From contig CAVONB010000004.1 in the NCBI GenBank assembly GCA_963697205.1, positions 60,361-124,360 on the forward strand: 64,000 bases of DNA, written 5' to 3'. Shown here piece after piece: positions 1-9,098 of the stretch. Numbering within the stretch: position 1 is the first letter of the stretch; each line of letters begins with the position of its first letter. The position numbers were made by a program, and so were the translations under genes. The DNA comes from CAVONB01 sp963697205. GTDB lineage: Bacteria; Pseudomonadota; Alphaproteobacteria; Rhizobiales; Hyphomicrobiaceae. Below the pieces are notes generated by a model that saw nothing but the letters and a program-made list of their open reading frames with translations, did not search any database and was not told the DNA's origin.

Positions 1-783
1 ACGATCGTCGACGTCGACAGCGGCCCGAAACTGAAGGGACTTCAATCCGCCGAGATCAGCGCCATCCGGCAAGCCCACGCCGCCTTCGTCACGGCGCTGG
101 CCAATGAGAACCTCGCCACCTCGGCCAGGCCACTCACAAAATCCTCCGTCGATACGATCATAGAGTCGGCCTACGGCGCCGAGAGCATCCCCAACGGCGT
201 GACGGGCTATTACGCGACCGCCGTAAAGGACCGGGCCCGGGACATCCTGCGCACCAAGTTCGCCGAAGCAGGCGTTCCGCCGGTCGACCAGGACACGGCC
301 AAGCGCATCATTTTCGCCGAACTGGTCAGGGATGGCCTTCCGAACTACATCGTCGCCACGCTCGTGCGTCTGGCCCCCGTACTACTGGTCGGCCTCCTCC
401 TCGGGTTCTTCTTCGGCCGCGGCGAGCTCTTCTCCGTGTCGTTCGCCGGCGCATTAACGGCCTTCCTGCTCACATGGCCGATCATGCTGATGTGGGACCG
501 CGTGGTGCAGAGCACGTGGCACGACAAGAAGCTCATCTTTCTGGCGTTCTACGCGGTCTACATCATCTCTTTCTTCCTCACCGCGCGCATCGGAGCGCTG
601 ATCGGTGTGCGCATGCGCGAAGGTGCGCCCGAGCGGCTGACCAACGTCATCGACCGCGAAACCGGCGCCTTGGCGCTCAAGGGTGCATCGTGGAGCGAGC
701 TTGCGGCCAACATCGTCATGGGTCTCCTCGCCAACGGCGTCGTCGCAGCCTGGAACGTAATCATTCCGCTGAATGCCAGTTGA
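1..783 (+). CDS. Partial hypothetical membrane protein (5' end outside window)
   Basis: The reading frame is open from the first base of the window, so the gene starts upstream; a GTG at 199 is internal. About 260 residues are visible. A charged, soluble N-terminal part is followed by hydrophobic segments: one near 'LVRLAPVLLVGLLLGF', one around 'AGALTAFLLTWPIMLM', one near 'LIFLAFYAVYIISFFLTA', and a weaker one at the C-terminus. I do not recognise the family. The next gene starts a few bases before this one stops, which suggests co-transcription and a shared membrane role. The function is unknown. Confidence 0.7.
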   Translation, partial: TIVDVDSGPKLKGLQSAEISAIRQAHAAFVTALANENLATSARPLTKSSVDTIIESAYGAESIPNGVTGYYATAVKDRARDILRTKFAEAGVPPVDQDTAKRIIFAELVRDGLPNYIVATLVRLAPVLLVGLLLGFFFGRGELFSVSFAGALTAFLLTWPIMLMWDRVVQSTWHDKKLIFLAFYAVYIISFFLTARIGALIGVRMREGAPERLTNVIDRETGALALKGASWSELAANIVMGLLANGVVAAWNVIIPLNAS

Positions 784-1595
784 CCGGCCACGCCTGCGTC
801 GCCGCGGCCCCGCGCAGGCCAGCGTCGCGCGGGCCAGTGTGAAGCGGATCGGGGGCGCGCCGATCTGTGTCGCACTGGCCCTGCTGGCGCTCGGCGCCTT
901 CGCCGTCGTCCTCGCCATCGACGAATATCGCCGCCAGAGCGTGTTTCAGCTGGTAGCGACCGACCTGGACGCGGCCGCGCGCCGGATCGTCGCCACCCAA
1001 AACGCCGAACCGCTGTGCACGACGCAGTCCGGCGCCCCACACGACCTCGACACGCTGATGGCCGCGCTGGCCGCGGTCGAGACCATCGCCACCGGCACGA
1101 TCGAGCGCCACGTAGAAGGTACGCTCGTCGCAGCCGCGCGCCTCTTCCGCGCGCCCGCACCCGATATCTCCATCGGCCCCGCCCAGATCCGCGTCTCAAC
1201 GGCGCTCGCCGCGGCGAGCTGGGCCCGCGCCAACGGCTGCGCGCGAACGCCCGCGACGAAGCCCGATGCCGAGCCCAAGGCTGTCGCCCGCGACCTTCTC
1301 ACGCGCACCGGCGCTCACGATTGGGGTGTGCTGATCCTGTTGCAGCACGCCGCAGAGTTCGGCGACGTCGACCGCACCGCTCGATCGCGCCGGGATCATG
1401 CGTCTGGCGGCTGGGTTCAACGGCCAGACGACGACGCCGGATACGCAAGCGGCGATCGCCCACACGCTCTACCGCGAGCTGGTCTATCGCACGTATCTGG
1501 AGCTCAAGTTCCAGCGCAACGACAGCGCCCGGCCCTGCCGGCGGCCAAACGACGGCTCGCCATCGATCTGCCGGCCGCTGGCGCTGCAAGACTGA
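773..1595 (+). CDS. Hypothetical membrane-anchored protein, frameshifted in this sequence
   Basis: It starts with an ATG overlapping the end of the preceding gene; a GTG at 839 is an alternative start that puts the single N-terminal membrane segment ('VALALLALGAFAVVLAI') right at the start. The rest looks periplasmic and has several cysteines. Near 1380 the coding frame shifts by one base: reading 'DVDRT' then 'LDRAGIMRLAAGFNG' needs the removal of one base. With that correction the gene has 274 codons and ends 8 bp before the convergent argB stop. The last ~30 residues are of poor quality and could hold another error. The family is not recognised. The original frame stays open to 2521, antisense to argB, and that part is not coding. 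Confidence 0.5.
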
Positions 1596-1603
1596 CCGCG
1601 CCC

Positions 1604-2593
1604 CTACCCCCGCCCGTTCGTCGCCTGGCCGACGAGGGTGCCGACACCGTGCTCGGTGAAAAGCTCCAAAAGCACGCAATGCGGCACGCGCCCGTCGATA
1701 ATGACGACGGCTTCGACGCCGGCCTCCACGACCTCGATGCAGCCCTCGACTTTCGGGATCATGCCGCCGGTGATGGTGCCGTTGCGAATGAGCTTCCTCG
1801 CCTCCTCGATCGTGAGGCGCGGCATGAGTTGCTTGTCCTTGTCGAGCACGCCCGCGACGTCGGTCAGCAGCAACAGCCGCTTCGCCTTCATTTTCGCGGC
1901 CAGCGCACTGGCGAACGTGTCGGCGTTGATGTTCAGCGTCTGACCGTCGCGCGACAGCCCGATTGGCGCGATCACCGGGATCAGGTCCGATTTGGAGATT
2001 ACCTCCACGATATGCGGGTTCACCTCCTCGGGATCGCCGACGTAGCCGATGTCCACGGCCTTCATCAGGTTCGATTCCGGATCGGGAAGCTCCGTGATCT
2101 TCTTGGCGATCATCAGGTTGGCATCCTTGCCGCAGATGCCGACGGCCTTGCCGCCCTGACGATTGATCGCGGAGACGATCTCCTTGTTGATGGCGCCGGC
2201 GAGCACCATCTCGACGACCTCCACGGTCGGCTTGTCGGTGACGCGCAGGCCCTGCACGAAGTCCGACGTGATCTCGAGCTTTTTCAGCATGGCCGCGATC
2301 TGCGGCCCGCCGCCGTGCACAACGATCGGATTGATGCCGGACAGCTTCAGATAGACGATGTCCTTGGCGAAGGCGTCGGCCAGCGCCTCGTCGCCCATCG
2401 CATGGCCGCCGAATTTGATGACCACGGTTTTCTCGTCGTAGTCGATCAGATGCGGCAAGGCTTCCGCAAGGATGCGCGCCTTGACGTGCGCGGAGGTCTG
2501 GCCGGACTGCGCGGCCTCTGACGGACCGGCGGACGCTGCCAGCGACTCCGATTGCGTCTTCGATTGGGACGATGTCTGTGACGGCTTGGCCAT
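1604..2593 (-). CDS. argB: Acetylglutamate kinase
   Basis: This enzyme phosphorylates N-acetyl-L-glutamate with ATP, the second step of arginine biosynthesis, in the cytoplasm. It has 329 residues. After a Ser/Gln-rich N-terminal tail, the amino-acid-kinase fold begins with 'VVIKFGGHAM' (phosphate-binding loop). 'VVHGGGPQI' (acetylglutamate site), 'GLRVTDKPTVEVVEMVL' and a C-terminal 'TGGMIPKVEGC' follow, all typical of ArgB. The start at 2593 is preceded by AGAGGT about ten bases upstream; longer upstream starts lack such a site. In related alphaproteobacteria argB directly follows engB. Here an opposite-strand gene separates them, so argB needs its own promoter within 2594-2969. Confidence 0.95.
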   Translation of the reverse strand: MAKPSQTSSQSKTQSESLAASAGPSEAAQSGQTSAHVKARILAEALPHLIDYDEKTVVIKFGGHAMGDEALADAFAKDIVYLKLSGINPIVVHGGGPQIAAMLKKLEITSDFVQGLRVTDKPTVEVVEMVLAGAINKEIVSAINRQGGKAVGICGKDANLMIAKKITELPDPESNLMKAVDIGYVGDPEEVNPHIVEVISKSDLIPVIAPIGLSRDGQTLNINADTFASALAAKMKAKRLLLLTDVAGVLDKDKQLMPRLTIEEARKLIRNGTITGGMIPKVEGCIEVVEAGVEAVVIIDGRVPHCVLLELFTEHGVGTLVGQATNGRG

Positions 2594-2969
2594 CGCGTGT
2601 CGGACCTCTTCTGGCGCTGGCGATCTTGGACGTTGGACCTGACGTTCGGCCGGCAACCCCACACCGGCTCGCACGGACGCACCGGCATCCACGGCCCGCA
2701 GGCCGCTCCCGGTCGCCCCTGGTGCGCGCGGTGGCAGTTATACCGACAGGCCCGCCCACCTCAACGGAATTCCCTCACAATCCTATGCCACAAGGCAGCG
2801 GCACATGCGCAAGGGCCGCTCCCGCTGCGCACCTGCCACCGGTCGAGCAAATCAGGTAAGGTCGCGGTCGGGCACGAAAGATTCGATCCACCGGGACGGC
2901 GCGCCATGGCGGCCCCGGCGGTCGTCCGTTGTCGTGGCAGAATTCTGGCAGCGGGCGCGAGGAGGGGTG
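2594..2969. other. Divergent intergenic region between argB and the Clp_N gene
   Basis: These 376 bases separate two divergently transcribed genes and must hold the promoters of both. The only site I can point to is the GAGGAGGGG ribosome-binding site just before the ATG at 2970. An AT-richer patch near 2740-2790 could contain promoter elements, but no convincing -35/-10 pair stands out. I see no RNA gene or conserved ORF. Confidence 0.5.
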
Positions 2970-5339
2970 ATGGCGCAGTCGATCGTCGAAGAACTGGCAC
3001 GCATCCCGATGTCGCCCGACCTCGCCGCCACTCTGGCGCGCGCGGCCGACTATGCGCAGGCCCAGTCTCACGGCGAAGTCTCCCTGGAGCATCTGCTGCT
3101 GTCCCTGGCCGAGGACCCCGACGCCCGCATGGTCCTCAACGCCTCCGGCATCGACATGGCGAGGCTCGCCAGCGATCTGACCGGGCATCTGTCGCGCACC
3201 CAGACGGCGGCGTCCGCCGGCACCGCCACCGTCGGCATCGCCGCCGACCTGCGCCGCGTGCTGGAAGCCGCCGCCGCCGCCGCCCAGCGCGGACGTCGCC
3301 AGATCAACGGCGCCATCGTGCTGGCCGCCATCGTCGGCGACGCCAAGAGCGCCGCCGCCCAGATCCTGCGCGACCAGGGACTGACCTTCGACGAGGCGAT
3401 CAAGGCGCTGCAGAAGGCCACCCAGGCGCAGCAGAAGCGACAGGCCGAGGCGCAAGACCGGCACAACGGCGCACCAGCGCCCCAAGACCGTCAGCCGGCC
3501 CAGGCGCCACCCCAGGGCGAGCGCGGCCCGCCGCCCAACACACCGCCGGGCGCCCTGCCGAACCACCAGTCGCAACCCCAATCACAGCCCCAGCCGCACC
3601 CCCAGAGCCCCCCGCCGGGCCAGGGGCACGGCCCCTCGCCAGCCCAGCGCCCCCTGCCGCAGCGCCCCCCGAACGCGCCCGCCGGCCCCCCGGACTCGAC
3701 CGCCGGTGGACCTGCACCGCAGGCGCGGACGCCCGCCCCCAGCCCACAGGCGCCGCCCGCGGCGCCGGCGCCCCCTGCCGCCCAGACCCCGTCTGCGACC
3801 GCGCCACCTTCGACGACGCCGAACCGTCAAACGATACAGGCGCCACCGCAGCCGTCGTCCCAGCCATCGTCCCAGTCACGGCCCCAGCCGCCATCCCAGC
3901 CGCCCGGCCAACGCCCGGCCAACGCACAACCACGGCCGGCGCCACCCGCGCCACCCGCGCCCGCTCCTATAACGGCCCCCGCCGTCACCACCGCGCATCT
4001 GCCGGCCGGTCTCGAGCGCGCGCCGGCACCCCAATCACAGCCGCCGCCAGCGCCAACGGGCGCGGCCGCGGCTCCCGATCCCGTGACCGCCCCGGCGACC
4101 GAGCCCCAGCGACCACCAGCGATGCCGAACGCGGCACAACAGGCGCCATCTCCAACGCGCGTTGCCGAGCCCGCCTTGGCCGAGGCGCAGGACGCCGCCC
4201 CGCCGCCACCGCAGCCTGAACCGCACGCAGCCGAGACCGCGCCGTCGAGCATCCGTCGGCCGTCGACGCTGGATCCGTTCGCGCCGCCCCCGATCCCGCG
4301 CGCGCCCGCGCCCTGGCCGGAGCCTCACGAGCCCGCACGCCGCCAGCTGCCCGAACCACGCGAGCGCCGCCACGAGCACGGCTCGCAGCATCCCCATCCC
4401 TCGTTGGGCCACGATGGTCCAGCCGACGCCCCGCCATATGCCCCGGCGCCTTACGCCCCGGCGCCTGGCCAACCCCAAGCCCATCCCAAATACGATACCG
4501 AGGCCCACCCCCAAGCCCAGGCCCCAGCCCGATCCCAAGCCCGATCCCAAGCCCCCGCGCGTTCGCAACCGCCGCCGGCGTGGCCGCCACCCGCACCCCC
4601 ATCCGGGATGGGCGCGAGGCCTCAATCGCCCGAGCCGCAGCCGTCGTACCGTCATCCCGCCGACCTCGGCGTCAACACCTTGCCACCGGCCCGCATCCCG
4701 TCCGCGCCCCCGCCGGCACCGTCGCAACCCGCGCCGCCCCAATCCGCGCCTCAGCCCGCGCCCCAGCCCGGGCGCCGACGCCGCGCCGAGGGCCGCACCA
4801 CCGGCCAGCTGGTCGAAAACATCCCGCGCACGATGCGCGTGGCGATCCCCGTCGTCGTCGAGGTGCGTCTCGCCAAGGGCCAGCCCGAAGCACTCGCGCG
4901 CGGCCTGCAGGGCGCAGCACCCGCCCACCTTCACGACATCGTCGTCACTCGCGCCATGTCCGTGCGCCTGCGCGCGCCCGACGGCGGCTTCCTGATCGAC
5001 ACGGCCTCGCCCGAGACGCAATGGGTCGACGGGCCGGACATGCCCGACAGCGACGTGTTCGCGAGCTGGCGCTGGACCATCGTACCGCAACGCCGCGGCC
5101 GACAGCGCCTGCAGCTCGTCGTCTCCGCACGCACCGTCGGCCCCGATGGCCTGACCGCCGACAGCGCGCTGCCCGAACAGGTCATCGAGGTCGCCGTGCG
5201 CACCAATTATGCGCGCACGTTGCTAAAGGTCTCAGGCTGGGCGGCGGCTGCCGCCGTTGGCGCCGTCATCCAGGCAGCGCTGACACCGGGGACGGAAAGC
5301 GTGCTCGCCTTCTGGCAACGGCTGTTGTCGGGCGGGTGA
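2970..5339 (+). CDS. Clp_N-domain protein with long Pro/Ala/Gln-rich region and C-terminal membrane anchor
   Basis: The protein has 789 residues. Residues ~1-150 form a double Clp_N repeat like the N-domain of ClpA/ClpC: 'VSLEHLLLSLAEDPDAR' in the first half, 'GRRQINGAIVLAAIVGD' in the second. No AAA+ ATPase module follows. Residues ~155-605 are a low-complexity Pro/Ala/Gln-rich region. Residues ~607-740 are a compact, mostly beta-strand-like domain ('RTMRVAIPVVVEVRL', 'SWRWTIVPQRRGRQ'), and one hydrophobic helix near 750-770 precedes a short tail. The start is fixed by GAGGGG upstream of ATG 2970. It is flanked by minus-strand engB and argB, so it interrupts a conserved gene order. A role as a membrane-tethered substrate or partner adaptor is inference; the family is not one I can name. 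Confidence 0.75.
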   Translation: MAQSIVEELARIPMSPDLAATLARAADYAQAQSHGEVSLEHLLLSLAEDPDARMVLNASGIDMARLASDLTGHLSRTQTAASAGTATVGIAADLRRVLEAAAAAAQRGRRQINGAIVLAAIVGDAKSAAAQILRDQGLTFDEAIKALQKATQAQQKRQAEAQDRHNGAPAPQDRQPAQAPPQGERGPPPNTPPGALPNHQSQPQSQPQPHPQSPPPGQGHGPSPAQRPLPQRPPNAPAGPPDSTAGGPAPQARTPAPSPQAPPAAPAPPAAQTPSATAPPSTTPNRQTIQAPPQPSSQPSSQSRPQPPSQPPGQRPANAQPRPAPPAPPAPAPITAPAVTTAHLPAGLERAPAPQSQPPPAPTGAAAAPDPVTAPATEPQRPPAMPNAAQQAPSPTRVAEPALAEAQDAAPPPPQPEPHAAETAPSSIRRPSTLDPFAPPPIPRAPAPWPEPHEPARRQLPEPRERRHEHGSQHPHPSLGHDGPADAPPYAPAPYAPAPGQPQAHPKYDTEAHPQAQAPARSQARSQAPARSQPPPAWPPPAPPSGMGARPQSPEPQPSYRHPADLGVNTLPPARIPSAPPPAPSQPAPPQSAPQPAPQPGRRRRAEGRTTGQLVENIPRTMRVAIPVVVEVRLAKGQPEALARGLQGAAPAHLHDIVVTRAMSVRLRAPDGGFLIDTASPETQWVDGPDMPDSDVFASWRWTIVPQRRGRQRLQLVVSARTVGPDGLTADSALPEQVIEVAVRTNYARTLLKVSGWAAAAAVGAVIQAALTPGTESVLAFWQRLLSGG

Positions 5340-5409
5340 CACGCGCGCCCCGCTCGTTGCGGTTGTGACACGCATGCCGGCAATCTGACCGCCGGGCGCG
5401 CGCCTCGGC

Positions 5410-6114
5410 CTAAGCCGTCAGCTCCTGGACGACCCGCGCCAGCAATCCGCGCAGCTCATCGATGCCGATCCGCTTCTCCGACGACGTCGCGATCACGATC
5501 GGGAACGCGGCGGGATGCTTGACCACCGCGGCCTCCACGGCCGCGACCGCCTTGGCGCGCGCGGGCACGGTGAGCTTGTCGATCTTGGTCAGCACGACGA
5601 GGAACGTGACACCGGATTCGTTCATCAGCTGCATCAGCTCGTCGTCGACCGGCTTCAGCCCATGGCGCGCATCGACCAGCAGGACGACACGCGCGAGGTT
5701 GGGACGCCCGCGCAGGTAGTCGCGCACCAGCTTCGTCCACTGCTCGACCGTCGACTTCGGCGCCTTGGCGAAGCCGTAGCCCGGCATGTCGACGAGGTAG
5801 AACTGACGCCGCGGCTCGATGAAGAAATTGAGCTCCTGCGTGCGGCCCGGCGTGTTGGATGTACGCGCCAGGCCCGTCTGTCGCACGAGCGTGTTGATGA
5901 GGCTCGACTTGCCGACGTTGGAGCGCCCCGCGAACGCGATCTCGGGCCGATCGGCGGCGGGCAGGAATTCCAGCGCCGGCACGCTTTTGACGAAGGTCCA
6001 TTCGCGCTCGAACAGCAGCGCGCCCGCCGCGATGGCGTCGGCATCCAGGTCGAGCTGCTCGGCCAGATCGGTGACGGCGGCGGGCCTGCGGCGGGAGCCG
6101 GCATCGGTGCTCAT
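5410..6114 (-). CDS. engB: Ribosome-biogenesis GTPase YsxC/EngB
   Basis: This small TRAFAC-class GTPase is needed for large-subunit ribosome assembly. It has 234 residues. G1 is 'GRSNVGKSS', G2 lies around 'TSNTPGRTQ', G3 is 'VDMPGYGFA' and G4 is 'LTKIDKL', the classical EngB set. The start at 6114 has GGAGCAGAC just upstream. It follows yidC by about 55 bp on the same strand and is probably expressed with it from the rpmH promoter region. No frameshift is seen in this gene. Confidence 0.95.
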   Translation of the reverse strand: MSTDAGSRRRPAAVTDLAEQLDLDADAIAAGALLFEREWTFVKSVPALEFLPAADRPEIAFAGRSNVGKSSLINTLVRQTGLARTSNTPGRTQELNFFIEPRRQFYLVDMPGYGFAKAPKSTVEQWTKLVRDYLRGRPNLARVVLLVDARHGLKPVDDELMQLMNESGVTFLVVLTKIDKLTVPARAKAVAAVEAAVVKHPAAFPIVIATSSEKRIGIDELRGLLARVVQELTA

Positions 6115-6169
6115 GTCTGCTCCTTTGCCGACCACGCCGGACGCCACGCTTGCCGCACTGGCGTACTTG

Positions 6170-8057
6170 CTAGGTCTTCTTTGCACCGCCGAACAATCGC
6201 CCGATTGGACGGAAGGCCGCGCGCACGTTGTCCATCAGAGGGATCTCGGTGCCCTGCTTCTTCATGATGTAGGACTGCTGGATCAGCGACAGAACGTTGT
6301 TCCAGGCCCAGTAGATGACGAGGCCGGAGGCGAACGCCGCCAAGCATGAACGTGAAGATCACCGGCATCCAGTTGAAGATCATCTGCTGCGTGGGATCGG
6401 GCTGCTTGGGATTGAGCTGCATCTGCAGCCACATCGTCACGCCCATGAAGCAGCGGCCAGGCGCCGATGTGCAGGAATGTCCGGCGAGGTGAAGGGGAGC
6501 AGACCGAACAGGTTGACGAACGATGTCGGATCGGGCGCGGAGAGATCCTTGATCCAGCCAATGAACGGCGCATGGCGCATGTCGATCGAGATGAACAGCA
6601 CCTTGTAGAGCGCGAAGAACACCGGAATCTGCAGAAGGATCGGCAGGCAGCCCGCCAGCGGATTGATCTTCTCCTTCTGGTAGAGGCCCATCAGCTCCTG
6701 CTGCTGACGCGCCTTGTCGTCCTTGAAGCGCTCGCGCAGCTGCTCCATCTGCGGCTGGAGCTTCTTCATCTTCGCCATCGACTCGTAGGCCTTGTTGGCC
6801 AGCGGGAAGAACGCGATCTTGACCAGCAGAGTGACGGCGAGAATGGCGAAGCCGAAGTTACCCAGGAATTTGTAGAGCCAGTTGATCAGGTGATACATCG
6901 GCTTGGTGATGAAATAGAACCAGCCCCAGTCGATCATCAGATCGAACTGCTTGATGTTGAGCGAGTCCTGGTAGCTCTCGACCAGGTTCGGCTGCTTGGC
7001 GCCGGCATAAAGGTGGGTCTCGATGTTGGCCGTGCCGCTCGGCGCGGCTTTCACCGGCGGCAACGCATAGTCGACGTAGAACAGCGCCTCGCGCCCGCCC
7101 TCCGGATTGCGGCCGTTGAACGATCCCGTGAACGGCGTCGACTGCGGCGGCACCAGCGACGCCGCCCAGTACTTGTCGGTGATGCCGACCCAGCCGCCGG
7201 TCTGGTTGGCGAACGACTGCGTCAGGTTCTCTTTCTGCGCGTTGGCGTAGGTGTACTCCTTGAGCCCCTCCCCGCCGACGACGCCGATCAGGCCCTCGTG
7301 CTGGATGTAGAAGCCTTCGATCTTGGGCACGCCGAAACGATAGATGCGCGCATAGGGCGCCAGCGACGCCTCCGCGCCGGTCTTGTTCTCGAACCGGTCG
7401 GTGACCGTGAACAGGTAGTTCTCGTCGACCGCGAACGTGCGCTTGAAGACGAGGCCTTGCCCGTTGTCCCAGGCGAGCGTTAGTGGCGCGCCCGGCTTGA
7501 GCGCAGCCCCGCTCTCGGCCATCCACTCGGTGTTGCTGTCAGGCAGGCGATGCTGCCCGCCGGGAACGTTCAGCCAGCCGTGCTCGGCGAAGTAGGCGTT
7601 GGGCGCGCCCAGCGGCGAGAACATAGCGACGCGCGGGCTCTTGGGATCGACCGTCTCGTGATGCTTGACCAGCGTCAGGTCGTCGATGTCGCCCGCCCTT
7701 GAGCGAGACCGAGCCGATTAGCGAGGGCGTTTCCACCGGCACGCGCGTGCTCTGCTTCAGGGCATCCGCGCGAGTGAGACGGCCGCCCTGCAACACACCC
7801 GGCTGGCCGGCCGGCTGGGCGCCCGGTGCTGCACCCGATTGCGTACCCGGCACCGCCGGCGGGGAAACGCCCGTGCCCTGAGTGCCCGGCGCACCCGGCA
7901 CCTGCTGCGAGATCGTCTGCTCCTGCTTGGCCTTCAGCCGCGCCTGCTCTTCCTTGAGCTTCGGCCCCGCATAGAAGAACTGCCACCCGAGCAGGACGGC
8001 CATCGACAGGACGATGGCCATCAGCAGGTTGTGGTTCTGGGGCTGGTCGGGTTGCAT
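6170..8057 (-). CDS. yidC: Membrane protein insertase YidC, frameshifted in this sequence
   Basis: YidC inserts and folds inner-membrane proteins, alone or with SecYEG. An N-terminal membrane helix ('LLMAIVLSMAVLLGWQFFY') is followed by a Pro/Gln-rich linker, the periplasmic beta-domain and the conserved 60KD_IMP core ('LAVTLLVKIAFFPLANKAY', 'GCLPILLQIPVFFALYKVL'). It ends 'LFGGAKKT'. Four single-base insertions break the frame, near 7695, 6488, 6447 and 6342. The sequence reads through correctly if one base is removed at each, giving 628 codons. Four +1 errors in an essential gene point to sequence error. The start at 8057 has AAGG just upstream. No yidD lies between rnpA and yidC. Confidence 0.9.
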
Positions 8058-8228
8058 GTCGCCTTGCCTCGGCTCGTCGTGTCGGGGGCGCACCGCACGC
8101 GAGCGGGGCGACGTTTTCCGTTTCGGGCTCCCTGATGGCCTACTTTGCCGTCCAGGGAAAGGGCCAACCGGTCGATTGCGACGTGCGCGCGCAGCCAACC
8201 CGCACCGCAGGACACCGGCACGTGATCC

Positions 8229-8669
8229 TCATGACACCGGACCGGCCCCGCGCCGCTTGCGCGGTTGATCGATCGGCATCCGGTTGACGCGCGCCAGCGC
8301 CGTTTCCAGATCGCGGCACAGATCGGCGAAATCCCGCGTCAGCGCCGCTCCGCGCACCACAAGCACGTAGTCGTAGCCCGGCCGCGCTGCAACCGGGGCG
8401 ACCCGGCGCACCGCTTCGCGCAGCCGCCGCCGTATGCGATTGCGCACCACCGCATTGCCGAGCCGCTTGGTGATGGTGAAGCCGAACCGGCATGTCGGTC
8501 CTGCCGATGGCGCGGCGGCCGCCCCGGCCCCCGCATCGGGTTCGGCCTCCGGGGCACGCGGCTTGCCCTCCAGCACGAACGCGCGGGTCTCCAGGCGCGC
8601 GCCACCGCGCACCCTCAAGAACTCTGCGCGCTTCTTGAGCGTCGATACCACGCACTGCGTCGTCGCCAC
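8229..8669 (-). CDS. rnpA: Ribonuclease P protein component
   Basis: This is the basic protein subunit of RNase P, which matures tRNA 5' ends. It has 146 residues. The family signature region is clear: 'RFGFTITKRLGNAVVRNRIRRR' is the RNR motif plus the tRNA-leader-binding cleft. An Ala/Gly-rich insertion of about 25 residues lies between 'FVLEGKP' and 'CRFGFTI', common in Rhizobiales RnpA. It lies just downstream of rpmH, the near-universal bacterial arrangement, and is co-transcribed with it. Confidence 0.93.
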   Translation of the reverse strand: MATTQCVVSTLKKRAEFLRVRGGARLETRAFVLEGKPRAPEAEPDAGAGAAAAPSAGPTCRFGFTITKRLGNAVVRNRIRRRLREAVRRVAPVAARPGYDYVLVVRGAALTRDFADLCRDLETALARVNRMPIDQPRKRRGAGPVS

Positions 8670-8765
8670 GATCCTGGCCCCTATGCGCGGCCATTGCGCG
8701 TCACCCGCGCAAGCGTCGATCGCACCGGGAAGAGGCCGGACCGGCCGCCCCGATGCGGTTGCGCG

Positions 8766-8900
8766 TCAGGCCGACAGCCGCTTGCGGCCCTTCGCGCGCC
8801 GGCGCGCGATGACCTTCATGCCCCCGGTCGTCTGCATCCGGGCGCGGAAGCCATGGCGGCGCTTGCGCACGAGGCGGCTCGGCTGGTAGGTGCGTTTCAC
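8766..8900 (-). CDS. rpmH: Large ribosomal subunit protein bL34
   Basis: This 44-residue, very basic protein of the 50S subunit starts 'MKRTYQPSRLVRKRRHGF' and ends 'RRRAKGRKRLSA', which is diagnostic for L34. The start codon is GTG at 8900, preceded by GGAGATGT. It is the first gene of a rpmH-rnpA-yidC-engB series on the minus strand. An intrinsic terminator and a promoter lie upstream in its leader. Confidence 0.95.
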   Translation of the reverse strand: MKRTYQPSRLVRKRRHGFRARMQTTGGMKVIARRRAKGRKRLSA

Positions 8901-8961
8901 GTCACATCTCCGTCCAACGCTGGATCAGGCTGGCCTCGCATTCCCGCGCAATCGGAAACGC

Positions 8962-9005
8962 AAAAAGGCCACGAGACAGGCGGGATCCCCGCGCCGTCTC
9001 GGCCT
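8962..9005 (-). terminator. Rho-independent terminator in the rpmH leader (possible attenuator)
   Basis: Read on the minus strand, AGGCC and GAGAC pair with GTCTC and GGCCT, with an inner GG/CC and CGGG/CCCG stem, and five T follow the hairpin at once. It lies downstream of the candidate promoter at 9022-9050 and upstream of the rpmH start. It could simply end transcripts of the gene at 9099-10025. If the promoter is real, it would also attenuate rpmH transcription after ~50 nt. Confidence 0.7.
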
Positions 9006-9021
9006 GGAATGAAGTCGGGCG

Positions 9022-9050
9022 CTTATAGGGGCTCACCCGCATGAAGTCAA
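9022..9050 (-). promoter_or_regulatory. Sigma-70-type promoter for rpmH-rnpA-yidC
   Basis: On the minus strand TTGACT and TATAAG are separated by exactly 17 bases. Transcription would start near 9015. It lies ~120 bp upstream of the rpmH start codon, with a terminator hairpin in between. The match is strong for this GC-rich genome. Confidence 0.6.
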
Positions 9051-9098
9051 CGCGGTGAACGCTGGCAGTACGTTTGGCGAGGCGTGCCAGCGCCGGCC

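Noticed and set aside
773..2521. 582-codon plus-strand frame running across argB
   Set aside because: Only the first ~200 codons look like protein; the rest is antisense to a clear argB gene and arises because GC-rich codons leave other frames open.
1299..2759. 486-codon minus-strand frame overlapping argB
   Set aside because: It is an out-of-frame shadow of argB, Arg-rich and without any domain.
8766..9050. Replication origin near rpmH
   Set aside because: rpmH can lie near oriC, but no DnaA-box cluster, dnaA or parAB gene is seen.
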